This document shows, one piece after another, positions 24,548-35,211 of a stretch of DNA of 64,000 bases; position 1 is the stretch's first letter, and every line of letters begins with the position of its first letter. Source of the stretch: an uncultured Prochlorococcus sp. (GTDB lineage: Bacteria; Cyanobacteriota; Cyanobacteriia; PCC-6307; Cyanobiaceae); contig NZ_CACAYO010000004.1 of assembly GCF_902536725.1 (NCBI RefSeq), positions 59,618 to 123,617 on the forward strand, given 5' to 3'. Under the pieces are notes generated by a model. That model did not search any database. It was given only the letters and a program-made list of their open reading frames with translations, and was not told where the DNA came from. The position numbers were made by a program, and so were the translations under genes.

Positions 24548-24997
24548 ATGATTATGTTTAAGAAAAAATATTTACTTTTAACTCTTTTTTTAATAATTAT
24601 TTTTCAAATTTTATTATATACAAATAATAATCAAAAGACTTCATTTAGATACTTTAAATGGACTCTCCAAGAAGTAAGTATAGGTAAATTAATTAGTATT
24701 TCGTTTTTTTCTGGTTTATTTGTAAGTACTTTATTGAATACAACAATTACTAGTACAAGTTTTAAAAATAATATTAGCGAAGATGTGGAAGATGATTTTG
24801 TATCACAAAATAATGAAGAAGATATGGAACCAAGCGTTGAGATGCCGCCACAAAGGGATGTTAGAGAAACTCAACCAACAATTTCTGTTAATTACAGAGT
24901 AATCAAAAATATGAATGATAATAATTTTAAAAAAGATCGAAATTATTCAGATTTAGATAATAAAGATGACTGGGATAATTCTGATAATGATTGGTAA
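24548..24997 (+). CDS. LapA-like membrane protein with acidic tail
   Basis: A 149-residue protein with two membrane helices (about 7-24 and 46-66), separated by a short loop with TSFRYFKWTLQEVSIGKL, an arrangement like LapA (DUF1049) proteins. The C-terminal 80 residues are polar, rich in Asp, Asn and Glu, and end in a run alternating Asp, Asn and Trp. The start could be the first or third codon (both ATG). Role unknown. Confidence 0.6.
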   Translation: MIMFKKKYLLLTLFLIIIFQILLYTNNNQKTSFRYFKWTLQEVSIGKLISISFFSGLFVSTLLNTTITSTSFKNNISEDVEDDFVSQNNEEDMEPSVEMPPQRDVRETQPTISVNYRVIKNMNDNNFKKDRNYSDLDNKDDWDNSDNDW

Positions 24998-25058
24998 AAT
25001 AAATTATTTAAATAAAAAATGATTTTTTAATTTATAATAAATTTAAATAATTTTTTTT

Positions 25059-25634
25059 ATGGAAGAAAATTTAGATATAAATAATGAAGTTAATAAAGAA
25101 ATTACTGAAAAAACTTCTAAATCAAACTCTGAAGAAATAAAAGAACCTAAATCAGAAGTACTAGATATTAAAGAAAATAATTCTACCTCTCAAGATAATT
25201 CTGCTCCCAAAGTTGACATAAAAAATGGAAATGATATACCTGTTAAAAATATTCCAAAACCCAAAAAAGAAATCCCAATAGAGAAAAAGCCTTTTCAAGA
25301 ATTTGTCAATGTTCATTTAATTCCTTCTTTAATACAAGAGATTAATCAAAGAGGATTAGAAATAAATTATATAAATCTACAAAACACCAATAGACCCATA
25401 GCAGGAGATAAATGTTGGGTTATTAATTGTGAAATTAAAGATACTTGCAACTTTTGGTTATCTTTTGAAAAGGACGACATAAGTTCTTTAAAAAGTATTT
25501 CTTTATCCAAACCTAATCAAACACCTAGCATTATTGAATCATTTCTTATTGACGAAAAAAGGATAACCCTCAAATTAATCATTTCAAGAGTATTGCAGAG
25601 ATTAAATGGACAAAAATTGATAGGAGTTAATTAA
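25059..25634 (+). CDS. DUF2996 family protein
   Basis: A 191-residue cytosolic protein. The first 80 residues are low complexity (Glu, Lys, Asn, Pro), and residues 85-190 form the DUF2996 domain of cyanobacteria and plastids: PFQEFVNVHLIPSL, GDKCWVINCEI, NFWLSFEKDD and ITLKLIISRVLQRLNGQKLI. In plants the homologue (LPA3-like) is tied to photosystem II assembly; that role here is inference. It precedes acsF on the same strand by 79 bases. Confidence 0.8.
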   Translation: MEENLDINNEVNKEITEKTSKSNSEEIKEPKSEVLDIKENNSTSQDNSAPKVDIKNGNDIPVKNIPKPKKEIPIEKKPFQEFVNVHLIPSLIQEINQRGLEINYINLQNTNRPIAGDKCWVINCEIKDTCNFWLSFEKDDISSLKSISLSKPNQTPSIIESFLIDEKRITLKLIISRVLQRLNGQKLIGVN

Positions 25635-25713
25635 AAAAAGAATAACACCAAGTTAACTTTTCCCTCGAAAATGCAAATAATAGTAAATAATAGTTATAAC
25701 AAAACAGTTAAAG

Positions 25714-26886
25714 ATGTCCCAATCAACTATTGAATCTACAAATAAAAAAGAAGTAAATAGAGGAAAAGCTCCAGCTAAGGAAACAATTTTGTCACCCAGG
25801 TTTTACACAACAGACTTTGAGGCAATGGAAAATATGGATTTATCAATAAATGAAGAGGAATTAGAAGCGATATGTGAGGAATTTAGGAAAGACTACAATA
25901 GGCATCATTTTGTAAGAAATAGTGAATTTGAAGGGGCTGCTGAAAAGTTAGATCCTGAGACAAGAGAACTTTTTGTTGATTTTCTTGAAGGAAGTTGTAC
26001 ATCAGAATTTTCAGGTTTTTTACTTTACAAGGAGCTTAGCAAAAGGATTAAAGACAAAAACCCTCTTCTTGCTGAATGTTTTGCACATATGGCCAGAGAC
26101 GAAGCTAGACACGCAGGTTTCTTGAATAAATCTATGAGTGATTTTGGATTACAGTTAGATTTAGGTTTTTTAACAGCAAACAAGGATTACACATATTTCC
26201 CACCAAGAAGTATTTTTTACGCTACTTATTTATCTGAAAAAATAGGCTATTGGAGATACATTGCAATTTATAGGCATCTTGAAAAAAATCCAGACAGCAA
26301 AATTTTTCCACTGTTTAATTATTTTGAAAATTGGTGTCAGGATGAAAATAGACATGGGGATTTCTTTGATGCTCTGATGAAAGCACAGCCACGTACAGTT
26401 AAATCTTTAAGTCAAAAAATTACCATTGGCGGTTCTACCTTTACCCACCCACTATTTGACTACTTCCATAGATTTAGATATTTTTTGAATAATCTTCCAT
26501 TAACATCCAAGTTATGGTCTAGGTTTTTTCTATTAGCTGTATTTGCAACTATGTATGCAAGGGATTTGGGAATTAAAAAAGATTTCTACAGTTCACTAGG
26601 TTTAGATGCAAAAGATTACGACCAGTTTGTTATTAATAAAACAAATGAAACGGCAGCTAGAGTTTTCCCTGTAGTAATGGACGTTTATGATAAATCTTTT
26701 TATGGAAGATTAGATAAAATAGTAGAGAATAATAAGGTTCTTTCCGATATTGCAAGCACCGATGGAAATAAAGTATCTAAAACTTTTAAAAAATTACCTA
26801 AATATTTATCAAACGGTTACCAATTATTAAGACTATACTTATTAAAACCTCTTGATAGCAAAGATTTCCAACCTTCGATTAGATAA
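25714..26886 (+). CDS. acsF: Mg-protoporphyrin IX monomethyl ester oxidative cyclase
   Basis: A 390-residue diiron monooxygenase that uses O2 to form the fifth ring of chlorophyll. Likely iron ligands are E98 (TSEFSGFL), the DEARH motif at E130/H133, E175 and ENRH at E211/H214, all present. The N-terminal 30 residues are charged and variable; [15 protein letters not shown] (about 28-42) is conserved. It works with the small subunit Ycf54 (not in the window). Together with chlH in the window it marks a chlorophyll-synthesising, aerobic organism. Confidence 0.96.
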   Translation: MSQSTIESTNKKEVNRGKAPAKETILSPRFYTTDFEAMENMDLSINEEELEAICEEFRKDYNRHHFVRNSEFEGAAEKLDPETRELFVDFLEGSCTSEFSGFLLYKELSKRIKDKNPLLAECFAHMARDEARHAGFLNKSMSDFGLQLDLGFLTANKDYTYFPPRSIFYATYLSEKIGYWRYIAIYRHLEKNPDSKIFPLFNYFENWCQDENRHGDFFDALMKAQPRTVKSLSQKITIGGSTFTHPLFDYFHRFRYFLNNLPLTSKLWSRFFLLAVFATMYARDLGIKKDFYSSLGLDAKDYDQFVINKTNETAARVFPVVMDVYDKSFYGRLDKIVENNKVLSDIASTDGNKVSKTFKKLPKYLSNGYQLLRLYLLKPLDSKDFQPSIR

Positions 26887-26917
26887 TCTTTCATACGGAG
26901 AAGATTTATAAAGTCAT

Positions 26918-28342
26918 ATGCTTTCGTCACAAATCAAATCAAATGAAATCATTTTTGGTAGCTGTAATAAAGATTTATTAGAAGAAATTATTTTCTATGG
27001 GATTGGACTTGGGGCTGATTTTGTAGAAATCTTTATAGAGAATACAGACAATTCAAGCGTTCTAGCTGAAGAGGATTTCATTACAAGTGTAAGTCCATCA
27101 TTTGGAAGGGGTGCTGGTATTAGAATCTTCAAAGATAAAAAAGATGGATTTGTAAGTACAAATGATTTAACAAAGAATGGCTTGATGAGGTCAGTATCTC
27201 AGGCTATTGAGATGTTAGACATTACAGATAATAAAAAAAGAGAAGTTTTTAAAGGTCTAGATAAACATAGGGACTATAGTTTATCCAAGAAAAAATGGAT
27301 TAGTGAAGTCCCATCTATTCATGAGATAAGTGAAAAACTATTAGTCAGCACAAAGTCTCTTAAAAAAAATAATAAAATAATAGCTAGAAAAGGAAGTTAC
27401 TCAAGAAATCTTCAAGAGGTAATTATAGCCTCAAGCGATGGAACCTATGTCTCAGATATTAGGCTGCATCAAACAGTTGGACTCAACGTGATTGCTAGTG
27501 ATGCCCAATATAGATCCAGTGGAAGTAGAAGGTTTGGATCGTCAGGAATGCCTCATGAATTCAGATTATGGGATCATGAAAAAGCAGCTAATGATGTATT
27601 TGAAAGCTCAATGAACATGCTGTATGCAGATTATGTTGATGCGGGACAAATGCCTGTTGTATTAGCTAATAAATTTGGTGGTGTTATATTCCACGAAGCC
27701 TGCGGTCATTTACTTGAAACTACTCAAATAGAGAGAGGAACAACACCATTTGAGAATAAGTTGAATGAAAAAATTGCACATGAATCTGTAACAGCAATAG
27801 ATGAAGGGATTTCAGAGGGATCCTTTGGTTCATTATCAGTAGATGATGAAGGTATGGAACCCGAAAAATCAGTTCTTATAAAAGATGGAATTTTAAAAAA
27901 ATTTATATCCGACAGGGCAGGTGAATTAAGAACTGGGCATAAAAGAACAGGAAGTGGAAGAAGACAAAATTATTCTTTTGCTGCAGCTTCACGAATGAGA
28001 AATACTTATATAGCTAAAGGTGAGCATTCGAAAGAGGAATTAATCAATAGTATTAGTGATGGCCTTTACTGCAAATCAATGGGTGGTGGCAGTGTAGGTG
28101 CTACAGGACAATTTAATTTTGCAGTAGAAGAAGGATATCTAATTAAAAATGGAAAATTAACTAATCCAGTAAAGGGAGCAACTTTGATTGGTGAGGCTAA
28201 AGAAGTTATGCCAAAGATATCAATGTGCGGAAATGACCTCGAATTAGCTCCTGGATTCTGTGGATCCATCAGTGGAAGTGTCAACGTAACTGTAGGCCAA
28301 CCTCATATTAAGGTTGATTCAATCACTGTTGGCGGAAGATAG
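26918..28342 (+). CDS. tldD: TldD metalloprotease subunit
   Basis: A 474-residue protein of the TldD/PmbA family. The zinc motif HExxxH is H259-E-A-C-G-H264 (FHEACGHLLE). TldD pairs with TldE (PmbA) to form a peptidase that trims unfolded or modified peptides. The C-terminus has the glycine-rich GGGSVGATGQF and a third-ligand cysteine region. The partner gene starts 3 bases downstream, so the subunits are produced together. Confidence 0.93.
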   Translation: MLSSQIKSNEIIFGSCNKDLLEEIIFYGIGLGADFVEIFIENTDNSSVLAEEDFITSVSPSFGRGAGIRIFKDKKDGFVSTNDLTKNGLMRSVSQAIEMLDITDNKKREVFKGLDKHRDYSLSKKKWISEVPSIHEISEKLLVSTKSLKKNNKIIARKGSYSRNLQEVIIASSDGTYVSDIRLHQTVGLNVIASDAQYRSSGSRRFGSSGMPHEFRLWDHEKAANDVFESSMNMLYADYVDAGQMPVVLANKFGGVIFHEACGHLLETTQIERGTTPFENKLNEKIAHESVTAIDEGISEGSFGSLSVDDEGMEPEKSVLIKDGILKKFISDRAGELRTGHKRTGSGRRQNYSFAAASRMRNTYIAKGEHSKEELINSISDGLYCKSMGGGSVGATGQFNFAVEEGYLIKNGKLTNPVKGATLIGEAKEVMPKISMCGNDLELAPGFCGSISGSVNVTVGQPHIKVDSITVGGR

Positions 28343-28345
28343 AAT

Positions 28346-29698
28346 ATGAATTCAAAAGAAATAACAACTCAAATCACTAAAGCTGCAGATTCTCTAAATC
28401 TTAAAAAATGGGATTATGGTGCAAGCTTTTCTAATGATTATTCTGTGCAAGTAGATAAAGGTGAGGCTAAACAACTTAAAGCATCACAAAAGCAAGTTTT
28501 AACTATAAGAGTTTGGAACGAATCTAATTTAGTTGGTATTACAACAACTAGTGATATAAGTGAATCTGGTATTAAAAAAGCTCTAAATCAAGCAAATATT
28601 GCATCTGATTTTGGTAACAAGAATGAGAGAACAGAATTCTCGCCACTTGCAAAGGATCCTATTGAAGTTAAGGACTCAAAAAAAAGAAATCCTGTTGGTA
28701 TAAAAAAATTACTTACTCTTTTAAGAGAAGCGGAAGTAAAACTATTAGAAAGCCATGAATCCATAAAATCTGTTCCGTATAATGGTCTATCTGAGAGTTT
28801 TTATGAGAGAGTTTATGCAAACAGTGATGGTGCCTTTCGAAGTTATACCAAAAGTCAAGCTGCACTTTACTTATATGCAAGAGCAGAAGAGAAAAATAAG
28901 AAACCTCGTAGCTCAGGTTCTGTAAAACTTGGATATGGAGTTGAAGATATAGATATAGAGTCGTGTATTAAAGACGCTTCTAATAAAACAATTTCTCATT
29001 TAAATTATTCATCTATTAAAACTCATAAATATTTAATATGTTTTTCCCCTGAGTCTTTTTTAACGATCATTAATGCCTTTAGTTCAATGTTTAATGCTAG
29101 AAGCATTTTAGATGGAGTTAGTTTATCTAATAAAAATTCTATTGGAGAGAAACTATCTACAGAAGCACTTAATATTTATGATGATGGTCTTCACGAAAAG
29201 AATATTTCTTCATCACCATTTGATGGAGAGGGAACTCCTACCAAAAGACTATGTTTAATTAACAAAGGGAGACTTGAAAATTTTATACATTCTGAATCAA
29301 CTGCAAGAATATTTAAAACAATGCCAACAGGCCACGCTGGACTAGGGTCAAAAGTCTCAGTATCTCCTGATTGGATAGTAGTTGAGAAATCAGCGGAAAA
29401 CTCAGATCTAAAATCATCATTAGATCACTCTACATATGAGGGAGAATTTGTTTATATTGAAGAACTAAACGCAATCCATGCAGGTGTCAGAGCAAGTCAA
29501 GGTTCGTTCTCTCTTCCATTTGATGGATGGCTCTATAAAAAAGGTGAAAAAATCTCAATAGAATCTGCAACCGTAGCGGGTGATATCAAATATCTTTTAA
29601 AGAATATAGTAAATATTGAATCAAACCAAAAAGTAACAACTAGTGGAATTTCTCCACATATATGGGTAGATGAATTATCAATAACTGGTGACGCGTGA
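28346..29698 (+). CDS. tldE: TldE/PmbA protease subunit without zinc motif
   Basis: A 450-residue TldD/PmbA-family protein without HExxxH, as expected for the non-catalytic partner of the heterodimer. Recognisable are GEAKQLKASQKQVLTIRVW near the N-terminus, SPFDGEGTPTKRLCLINKG (about 290-308), and the C-terminal FSLPFDGWLYKKGE and VTTSGISPHIWVDELSITG. It lies directly between tldD and fmt, overlapping the latter's start by 4 bases. Confidence 0.9.
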   Translation: MNSKEITTQITKAADSLNLKKWDYGASFSNDYSVQVDKGEAKQLKASQKQVLTIRVWNESNLVGITTTSDISESGIKKALNQANIASDFGNKNERTEFSPLAKDPIEVKDSKKRNPVGIKKLLTLLREAEVKLLESHESIKSVPYNGLSESFYERVYANSDGAFRSYTKSQAALYLYARAEEKNKKPRSSGSVKLGYGVEDIDIESCIKDASNKTISHLNYSSIKTHKYLICFSPESFLTIINAFSSMFNARSILDGVSLSNKNSIGEKLSTEALNIYDDGLHEKNISSSPFDGEGTPTKRLCLINKGRLENFIHSESTARIFKTMPTGHAGLGSKVSVSPDWIVVEKSAENSDLKSSLDHSTYEGEFVYIEELNAIHAGVRASQGSFSLPFDGWLYKKGEKISIESATVAGDIKYLLKNIVNIESNQKVTTSGISPHIWVDELSITGDA

Positions 29699-30681
29699 GA
29701 ATTATATTCTGGGGAACACCTGAATATTCAATTGCGAGCCTTGATTTTTTTATTAAATCTAAGTATGAGGTTGTAGGAGTAGTTACCCAACCCGATAAGA
29801 AACGATCTAGGGGAAATAAATTAATACCCTCACCTATTAAAAGCTTTGCCGAGCAAGAATCTATAAAAATTTATACTCCAGCAAAAATCAGAGAAAATAT
29901 ACATTTTATAAATGAACTTAAATCACTTTCTTGTGATCTATTTATAGTTATAGCTTACGGGAAAATATTACCCAAAGAGATATTGGAAATCCCAAAATTT
30001 GGATGTTGGAACGCACATGCTTCATTACTTCCAAGATGGCGTGGTGCAGCCCCAATCCAATGGTCACTAATAAAAGGCGATGAATTTACTGGTGTAGGAA
30101 TCATGAAAATGAATGAGGGACTAGATACTGGCGACTTATTATTGGAAGAAAAAATTAAAATTGGTAATGACGATAATTTAAATACACTATCGGAAAAACT
30201 TAGTAATTTATCTGCAAAACTATTTTTAAATGCCACATCATTACTCGAAGAAAATATTTATAAAAATACTAATTCTCAATTAACAAAACAAAATTCCCTT
30301 GGGAGAGAAATTACTTACGCAAGAATGATTGAAAAATCAGACTTTAGAGTTGATTGGGGTAATGAGGCAATTGAAATTTCTCAAAAAATAAGAGGATTAT
30401 ACCCACGAGCAAATACAACATTTAGAGGTAAGAACCTAAAAATACTTAAAATCAAAGTTTTGAGTAGTGATGAAATTAAAAATGAAAAATACTTTATCAT
30501 GAGCAATCATACAAGACCAGGTATTATTCTTGCTGTAATCGAAAATGAAGGGATAATGATTTCAACTAAAACTGATCCTATTCTTTTGTTAGAAGCCAAA
30601 CTTGAAGGCAAAAACATTTCTAGCAAAAAGCAATTGATACAACAGTTAATGCCATCAGTAGGTGAATATTTCTCAGATTAA
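29695..30681 (+). CDS. fmt: methionyl-tRNA formyltransferase
   Basis: A 328-residue enzyme that transfers formyl from 10-formyl-THF to initiator Met-tRNA. The N-terminal Rossmann domain has FWGTPEYS (about 4-11), the catalytic NAHASLLPRWRGAAPI region with the Asn-His pair near residue 105, and NEGLDTGDLL with the third catalytic aspartate; a C-terminal OB-like domain follows from about 210. The start codon is GTG, overlapping the tldE stop. The matching initiator tRNA gene is also in the window (53507). Confidence 0.96.
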   Translation: MRIIFWGTPEYSIASLDFFIKSKYEVVGVVTQPDKKRSRGNKLIPSPIKSFAEQESIKIYTPAKIRENIHFINELKSLSCDLFIVIAYGKILPKEILEIPKFGCWNAHASLLPRWRGAAPIQWSLIKGDEFTGVGIMKMNEGLDTGDLLLEEKIKIGNDDNLNTLSEKLSNLSAKLFLNATSLLEENIYKNTNSQLTKQNSLGREITYARMIEKSDFRVDWGNEAIEISQKIRGLYPRANTTFRGKNLKILKIKVLSSDEIKNEKYFIMSNHTRPGIILAVIENEGIMISTKTDPILLLEAKLEGKNISSKKQLIQQLMPSVGEYFSD

Positions 30682-30683
30682 GT

Positions 30684-31391
30684 TTAAGATTCTTTTTTAG
30701 AGAATCCCCAAATAAAGGCAAAAAGAATGAAAAAATAAAAATAGTAGTCTGGTAGAAAAGATTCTTTAATTAACGTATTTAGTAAAAGTTTAATCCCCAC
30801 TATTAAAATTGCTACGTAACCGGCTGTTTCTAATCTAGAAAATATATCCAGAAGTTTTAGAAAAATTCCCGATGTAAATCTTAAGGCTAATACTCCAATC
30901 ACTGCTCCAAATATAATTAATATGTATTGATCACTGATAGCTACTGCAGTAGTGATACTATCTATGGAAAAAGCAAAATCAGTAATTGAAAGAAGCGCTA
31001 CAACCCTTAAGAACCTAAAATTATTTTTATTATTATCCGTCCCATTTTCAGTGTTTTCTATATCTGAATTTAAAAAAACATTTGAGAAGAATAAGTATAT
31101 TAAATAAAAACCAGCAAAAACTCTAATAAGAATAAACTTTAGAAGAACATTAGATAATATAATCAGAATAATCCTAAATAATAAAGATATTGTTATGCCA
31201 ATATTTAAGGCTCTTGACCTTAATTCTGAACTGTCGAGAGATTTAGTAAGAGAAGCTAGTGCGACAGCATTATCTGCCGATAATAATAATTCTAGAACAA
31301 TTAATATTGGTAAAAGGGTAAAGATTTCGTACCAACTATCTACCTGATCTAGTGTAGGTATAAAAGAATTTATTGCAGCTGAATCCATCAA
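30684..31391 (-). CDS. TerC family integral membrane protein
   Basis: A 235-residue protein with about seven helices and the TerC hallmark LELLLSADNAVALAS (about 34-48) and a matching DFAFSIDSITTAVAIS in the second half, both with membrane-embedded acidic residues suggesting metal-ion binding. Homologues export manganese in bacteria or help thylakoid membrane insertion (AtTerC). Together with the UPF0016 pair this is a second probable Mn-handling protein in the window. It converges on fmt. Confidence 0.87.
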   Translation of the reverse strand: MMDSAAINSFIPTLDQVDSWYEIFTLLPILIVLELLLSADNAVALASLTKSLDSSELRSRALNIGITISLLFRIILIILSNVLLKFILIRVFAGFYLIYLFFSNVFLNSDIENTENGTDNNKNNFRFLRVVALLSITDFAFSIDSITTAVAISDQYILIIFGAVIGVLALRFTSGIFLKLLDIFSRLETAGYVAILIVGIKLLLNTLIKESFLPDYYFYFFILFAFIWGFSKKES

Positions 31392-31462
31392 ATATTATTC
31401 ACAATCAGTATAAAATCTAATATAATGTACCGGATATTTGTAATCAAGATTAATAACTATAA

Positions 31463-34400
31463 ATGAGTTTAAATACTTTAGTTGATTATATTTCGAACTC
31501 ACAAATTACTTCTGAATTAATAAAAAGAATTTCAAAAAATAATGAATTAAATATTGTTGGTTCAAGTAGATATGCAAAATCAATAATCTTAGATAGCATC
31601 GCAAAAAAAGAGGGAAAAAATATATTATTAATTTGTCCTAATGTAGAAATTGCTTACAAATGGATTGGTTATTTTGAAAGTATAAATGATAAAGCAGTTT
31701 TATATTATCCTCCAATAGAACATCTACCATACTCATCAATTAATAAATCCAAAGAAATTGAATTTAGTCAGCTTACTGTTTTATCCAAATTAATAAAAAA
31801 AGAGAAAGATGAACTTAATATTGTTATATCAACAGAGAGATCACTACAACCTCATCTAATAAATAAAAACTTATTAATTGAAAATAAGTTAGATTTGCAA
31901 AAAGGGGTTCAAATCGAGATTCAAGAATTAGCAAATAAACTTACTTTGCTTGGTTATACGAAGGATAATGTAACTTCAACAGAGGGATTCTGGAGTAGGA
32001 GAGGGGAAATAATAGATATTTATCCTATCAATAATGAGTTTCCTATAAGATTAGAATTTTTTGATGATGTAATTGAGAAGATAAGAGAATATGATCCCCA
32101 TACACAGAAAACATTAGAAAGTATCAAAAATATTGAAATAATACAGGCTGGATTTGATTTGCTAATAAAAGATAAGTTAAATAATTTTTCAAAGAACGGT
32201 ATTTTTAATTCAGAAGATATAAATAAAAATAATCTTGATCGTTATTTAGGAATAATTGAAAAACAACCCTCAAATATTATAGATTTTATTGATAGGGAAA
32301 CAATTCTTGTAATTGATGAATTAGAAGATTGTACTAAATTTGCAAATAATTGGTATCTAGATTCAGAAAGTAATTTTGATAATTGTGAGTATGAATTAAA
32401 TGAGAACCTTAAAAATAATGATATTAATTTAGTGGCCAAACCTAATTTACATTTAAAATTTGACGAAATATTAAATTCACTAGAAAATTTTAATTTGATA
32501 AAATTCTATGAATTTGAATCTAAAGTTAATATTGATAATAAGTTTTTGTTAAATGATAAAAGGATAAATTCATACTCTAAAAATATAGGAAAATTATCCA
32601 ATGATATAAATAAAAATATAAAAAATAATGAAAAAGTATGGATATTATCAGCACAGCCATTGAGAACTAGGACTTTACTTTTTGAGCATGAATGTAATAC
32701 AAACTTCTTAAGCAATCCTAATGATATTGATGAAGCATTTAAGTCAATTAATAATTCAACTCCTTTAATTTTAAAAAATAAGAACAATTACGAAATCGAA
32801 GGTTTTTACCTTCCGATATGGAAAGTTGTCCTTATTACAGATAAAGAATTATTTTCACAACAATCTCTTTTTAATAATGTATTCATAAGAAGAAAAAAAA
32901 GAAGTGTAAATTCAAATATAAATGTAAATAAGATTACTCCCGGTGATTTTATAGTTCATAAAAATCATGGAATAGGAAAATTTTTAAAAATAGAAAAAAT
33001 GAATATAACTGGAGATTCAAGAGATTATTTAGTCATTCAGTATCAAGATGGAAAGATAAGTGTTGCCGCTGATCAACTTGGTAGTGTTAACAGATATAGA
33101 TCAAGTGGAAAAATAAAGCCAAAAATAAATAAATTAGGAGGGACGGAATGGGAAAGAATAAAAGATAAAAATAAGAAACAAATCAAAAAAGTTGCTGTCG
33201 ATATTTTAAAACTTTATGCAAAGAGAGAAAAATTAAAGGGGTACATTTATCCAGAAGATGGTCCTTGGCAAGATGAATTAGAGGAATCATTCCCTTATCA
33301 ACCAACACCTGATCAAATTACTGCTGTAGAAGAAATAAAATCTGATATGGAAAGCGATAAGCCAATGGATAGGCTAGTTTGCGGAGATGTAGGATTTGGC
33401 AAAACAGAGGTCGCTGTCCGTGCTATTTTTAAGGCTATTACATCAGGTAAACAGGTAATATTACTAGCACCCACAACAATCCTAGCTCAGCAACATTGGA
33501 GAACAATAAACAATAGATTTTCACCTTACCCAATAAAAGTATCGTTACTCAACAGATTCAAAACCGTTAATGAAAGAAATGAAATCTATGCAGGCTTGAA
33601 AAATAACAAAATTGATTTAGTTGTAGCTACGCACCAAATTTTAGGAAAAGAAATAGAAATTAAAAACTTAGGATTACTTGTTATTGATGAAGAACAAAGA
33701 TTTGGAGTAAGGCAAAAGGAGAAAATTAAAAAAATCAAAGCCAACATAGACGTTTTAACTCTCTCGGCAACTCCAATTCCAAGGACACTTTATATGAGCT
33801 TATCTGGACTAAGACAGATGAGCTTACTTAATACTCCTCCTCCATCAAGAAGATCAATAAAAACATATTTATCTGAAATAGATATGGATGTTATAAGAAC
33901 TGCCATTAATCAAGAACTTGATAGGGGAGGTCAAATTTTTTATGTTCTTCCAAGAATTTCTGATATTGATCAAGCTGTAAACAAATTAAAAATTATGTTT
34001 CCAAACTTAAAATTTATTGTTGCTCATGGGCAAATGAACGAAACGGAACTTGAAAATGCAATGATTGCCTTTAATAATGGAGAAGTAGATCTAATGATAT
34101 GCACAACGATAATTGAAAGTGGATTAGACATCCCTAAAGTAAATACAATTATTATTGAAGATTCGCACAAATTCGGCCTTTCACAACTTTATCAACTTAG
34201 AGGAAGAGTTGGTAGAAGCGGTGTACAAGCACATGCTTGGTTATTTTATCCAAATATAAATAAAATTAATGACGCTGCAAAACAAAGATTGAAAGCTATA
34301 AAAGACTTTTCAGAACTAGGAAGTGGATACCAACTTGCAATGAAAGATATGGAAATAAGAGGTGTTGGTAGTTTACTAGGAGAAGAACAAAGTGGAAAGG

Positions 34401-34975
34401 TTAATGCTATAGGATATGATTTATATATAGAAATGCTTCATGAGGCTATTTCAGAAATCAGTGGGCAAGAAATACCAGAAGTTCACGACACTCAAATTGA
34501 TCTCCCAATAAATGCATTTATACCTGCAACATGGATATTAAACAGAGAAGAGAAACTTGAGGCATACAAATCTGCTACTGAATGTTCAAATAATGATGAA
34601 TTAACTGAATTAGCTACAGACTGGGTGAATAGATATGGAAACTTACCCAGACCTGTTGAGTCCTTAATTATGATAATGAGACTAAAATTACTTTCCAAAA
34701 AATGTGGTTTTAATAAGATCAAGCTCAAAAAACCAAACATCTTAATAGAGACAAAATTAAAAAATTCCACTTTTAAAATTCTTAAAAATTCATTAGCAAG
34801 TAGTGTTCAAAATAAATTTCATTTTGATGAAGGTGAACAATTATCAATAATCACAATAAGGGGTTTAGGAGTAACTGAAATTCAATACCAAATTGATCAA
34901 CTAATGTTATGGTTTAAGTCTTTTGAAAGAGAAATAAATAATTTCGATAAAGAACCTCTAATGAAAAAAGAATAA
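31463..34975 (+). CDS. mfd: transcription-repair coupling factor Mfd
   Basis: A 1170-residue SF2 translocase that removes stalled RNA polymerase and recruits UvrA. Domains in order: UvrB-homology (1-300), a degenerate D3 region (about 320-480), the RNA-polymerase interaction domain (about 490-560, TPGDFIVHKNHGIGKF), the motor with Walker A GDVGFGKTE (about 640), DEEQ box (IDEEQRFGV), SATPIPRTL and GRVGRSG, and the C-terminal TRCF domain. Length is normal. It starts 71 bases from the divergent terC start. Confidence 0.97.
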   Translation: MSLNTLVDYISNSQITSELIKRISKNNELNIVGSSRYAKSIILDSIAKKEGKNILLICPNVEIAYKWIGYFESINDKAVLYYPPIEHLPYSSINKSKEIEFSQLTVLSKLIKKEKDELNIVISTERSLQPHLINKNLLIENKLDLQKGVQIEIQELANKLTLLGYTKDNVTSTEGFWSRRGEIIDIYPINNEFPIRLEFFDDVIEKIREYDPHTQKTLESIKNIEIIQAGFDLLIKDKLNNFSKNGIFNSEDINKNNLDRYLGIIEKQPSNIIDFIDRETILVIDELEDCTKFANNWYLDSESNFDNCEYELNENLKNNDINLVAKPNLHLKFDEILNSLENFNLIKFYEFESKVNIDNKFLLNDKRINSYSKNIGKLSNDINKNIKNNEKVWILSAQPLRTRTLLFEHECNTNFLSNPNDIDEAFKSINNSTPLILKNKNNYEIEGFYLPIWKVVLITDKELFSQQSLFNNVFIRRKKRSVNSNINVNKITPGDFIVHKNHGIGKFLKIEKMNITGDSRDYLVIQYQDGKISVAADQLGSVNRYRSSGKIKPKINKLGGTEWERIKDKNKKQIKKVAVDILKLYAKREKLKGYIYPEDGPWQDELEESFPYQPTPDQITAVEEIKSDMESDKPMDRLVCGDVGFGKTEVAVRAIFKAITSGKQVILLAPTTILAQQHWRTINNRFSPYPIKVSLLNRFKTVNERNEIYAGLKNNKIDLVVATHQILGKEIEIKNLGLLVIDEEQRFGVRQKEKIKKIKANIDVLTLSATPIPRTLYMSLSGLRQMSLLNTPPPSRRSIKTYLSEIDMDVIRTAINQELDRGGQIFYVLPRISDIDQAVNKLKIMFPNLKFIVAHGQMNETELENAMIAFNNGEVDLMICTTIIESGLDIPKVNTIIIEDSHKFGLSQLYQLRGRVGRSGVQAHAWLFYPNINKINDAAKQRLKAIKDFSELGSGYQLAMKDMEIRGVGSLLGEEQSGKVNAIGYDLYIEMLHEAISEISGQEIPEVHDTQIDLPINAFIPATWILNREEKLEAYKSATECSNNDELTELATDWVNRYGNLPRPVESLIMIMRLKLLSKKCGFNKIKLKKPNILIETKLKNSTFKILKNSLASSVQNKFHFDEGEQLSIITIRGLGVTEIQYQIDQLMLWFKSFEREINNFDKEPLMKKE

Positions 34976-35047
34976 ATTATTAAAAAATTACTCAAAATCC
35001 GCGAAAGAGTTTGATTTCGGTTATGTTGATAAAAATTTACTGATTTT

Positions 35048-35209
35048 ATGGGTGAATATATAGACGTCGGAATCCAAACCTCGATTTTACCCCTATCTAT
35101 TATTCTTTCGTCAATTGTACTTGGCATATTTGCATTATTTAGAGAAGAAACAGAAAATGATGATGATGATTCTGATTCAGGAAGTGGTGGCCTAATGCAA
35201 CCTATTTAA
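35048..35209 (+). CDS. small membrane protein with acidic tail
   Basis: A 53-residue protein: short N-terminus GEYIDVGIQTSI, one membrane helix (LPLSIILSSIVLGIFALF), then an acidic Asp/Ser/Gly-rich tail (residues 35-48) and GLMQPI. It looks like a small complex subunit rather than noise, because the hydrophobic helix is flanked by clear polar parts and the gene ends 2 bases from the convergent neighbour. Not identified. Confidence 0.6.
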   Translation: MGEYIDVGIQTSILPLSIILSSIVLGIFALFREETENDDDDSDSGSGGLMQPI

Positions 35210-35211
35210 AA